Shown here one piece after another: positions 10,301 to 13,077 of a stretch of DNA of 14,210 bases. Below the pieces are notes generated by a model. It ran no database searches. It had not been told where the DNA came from and saw only the letters and a list, made by a program, of their open reading frames with translations. The DNA comes from Baffinella frigidus (Eukaryota > Cryptophyceae > Cryptomonadales > Baffinellaceae). Position numbers and translations under genes: made by a program. The first letter of the stretch is position 1; each line of letters begins with the position of its first letter. Where the stretch lies: NCBI GenBank assembly GCA_026770585.1, contig MU646328.1, positions 161,810 through 176,019 on the forward strand, written 5' to 3'.

Positions 10301-13046
10301 TGGATGATAGAAAGACATGGATGATAGAATATGGATGATAGAATACCGGTATGGATGATAGAAAGACGCGGCGCGCGTGTAGGGTGGTGGCGTTGGAGCC
10401 GCTGCGGCGTCGGCGCGGTAAGTCAACCCTTAACCCTAAACCCTACCCCCTGCATCATATGCCCTAAACCCTACCCCCTGCATCATAAACCATAAACCTC
10501 AAACCTCAAACCTCAAACCTCAAACCATTAACCATTAATCATCAACCATTAACCATAAACCATAAACCATAAACCATAAACCATAAACCACAAACCACAA
10601 ACCACGAACCACACACCACAAACCACGAACCACACACCATAAACCATAACCCATAAACCCCACACCGCAGAGGCTGGTGCCGGGGGTGCTGGACGCGTGG
10701 GTGTTCACGCACGCCTTCGCCGAGACGCTCGGCGCGAAACGCGTCTCTCTCGAGGAGTTCTGCTCTCTCCTGCAAGCCCCGGGCTGCGAGGTGCCGCCCT
10801 TTGACGCGTCTTTATATTATGTGTACCACGAGCCGGCCACTTTTGCCGACACCCTCTGCTTTCTCGGTACTAAATTGACTTAGCACGCGTGGGTCCTCAC
10901 GTCTTCGCCGAGACGCTCGGCGCGAAACGCGTCTCTCTCGAGGAGTTCTGCTCTCTCCTGCAAGCCCCGGGCTGCGAGGTGCTGCCCTTTAACGCGTCTT
11001 TCTATTGTTTGTACCACGAGCCGGCCACTTTTGCCGACACCCTCCGCTTTCTCGGTACCAAATTGACTTACCGCGTTGGTCGCTCAAGGAGCTCTGTTTG
11101 CTCGTGCACGCCCCAGGCTGCGTCCCCGCTTTACAGTACCTCGCAGCCCGGGACGTCCGCGTGCAAACATAGCTCCTCGAGAGAGAGACATCGCTCTGCC
11201 TCACTCGGGTTGACAGACTATTCTCAAGTTGGCATGCTGGGTTTAGGGTTTAGGGTTTAGGTCCGTCAACTTTGCCGCCCATGCCCCCAGCATCCCTACC
11301 CTGCAGGGGCGATGTTGACTGTACTTATCTCAGAAAACGAGTTCTAAAACTCGTTTTCTTAAGTCAATTCCTCTACAAATTTGTCAACTTGTGCGGAGAG
11401 TAAAGAATAAGTTGACGAATTTGTAGGGGAATTGACTTAAGAAAACGAGTTTTAGAACTCGTTTTTTGAGATAAGACTGTACAGCGGCGTTCGTTCTAAA
11501 GCAACCCGATGGCCCTCAACCCTAAACACTAAACACTAAACACTAAACACTAAACACTAAACACTAAACCCTAAACCATAAACCATAAACCCTTAACCCT
11601 AAACCCCAAACTTCCAGGTGGTCCATGGCCTGCACACGCGCTGCCGCGGGCCAGACTAAACCCTATATCCCAGACCCTCAACCCTCAACCCTCAACCCTC
11701 AACCCTAAAACCTCAATCACCAAAAAAAAAAGGTGTTTCACGGCCTGCACGTGCGGCTCGTCTTCGCGCTTTACAAACCCCGAACGCACAACCCTGCTCA
11801 GCAGGCTACGATGACCGCTCAGCCCGGATATTCGGGTGTCACATGACCAATCCCCCATACAAATTGCAGAAAAGGCTCCAATTCCGGATCAAACGTGGTC
11901 TCTGTAGCCTTTTGAGTGGACCCTGCAAAACCCTAAACCCTGGGGGGAAAAAGGTGTTCCACGGACTGCACGTGCGGCTCATCTCCGCGCTTTACAAGGA
12001 CTTCCCTGGGAACTCCGCCGACGTTTTCATCGGCAACCCCCAAACCCTGCACCCTACAACAGCCCCGCCGGCAGGCTCGTGAACGCCCGCGTGACCGGTC
12101 ACGCGGACGCCGAAGCCAACTGTCCGAGGTGACTGCCTTGCGTTGTACCCGGTCGACGACTCCGGATTTAGTCAACAGTCCAGGGTTTCGTCAACAGTCC
12201 AGGGGAGGGTGGTCTTTTCGCTTTACAAAGACTTCCCTGGGAACTCCGCCGACGTTTTCATCGGCAACCCCCAAACCCTGCACCCTGCACCCTACACCCT
12301 AAAGCTTGAATCCTCAACCCCATTGCCTAAACCCTGAACTCTAAACCCTAAACCCTAAACCCGAAACCCGAAACCCGAAACCCCAAATCCCACACCCCAA
12401 ACCCCAAACCCCATACCCCAAACCCCAAACCCTTATCCCCAAATCCCATACCCAGGCCGGCCGCTGAACGCCCGGCCGGTGTTCTTCCACCAGTACCTTA
12501 AAAATCTTGGCGGACTTTGCAGACTTGACAGACTTGACAGACTTTACAGACTTGACAGACTTGACAGACTTGACAGACTTTACAGACTTTACAGACGCAG
12601 TCTAAAGTTGTCGCCCAGTTGTGACTTCAAGTTGTCACCCAGTCGACTCAACCCTCAATCTGACCCCCTAAACCCCAACCCCCGAACCCAGGCCGCCCCC
12701 TCAACGCCCTCACGTGGCCCGCGCTCTTCCACCAGTACCTTCACATGCTCGAGGTGGAGCGCGATCCTGAGGCGGGTTTTTTTCCTCCGGGGACGACGGG
12801 CCCGCCTCAGCCTCAGGACCAGACGGGCCCGCCTCCGGATCGAACGGGCCCGCCTCAGGACCAAACGGGCCCGCCTCAGGACGGGAGGAGACCGCCTCGG
12901 GGCTGTAAGAAAGGGAGGAGCCCGCCGCGGGATGGGGGGGACGTGAAGATGGAGGGGGGGGGCGTGGGGGTGAGGGTGTGCGTGGGGTTCGAGGAGGAGG
13001 AGGCGGCGTTTTTGCGCCGGGGGGTGCGCGCGCTGCAGGTTCCCTG

Positions 13047-13077
<31 letters not shown>

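Noticed and set aside
11933-12175. Minus-strand 80-codon frame opposite exon 12
   Set aside because: Antisense of exon 12 copies; Arg-rich composition typical of reverse translation of GC-rich coding DNA.
12479-12946. Plus-strand 155-codon frame starting in the exon 13 echo
   Set aside because: It runs through a 9-bp tandem repeat and then in the wrong frame of exon 13; the frame with LNALTWP and the phase match is preferred.
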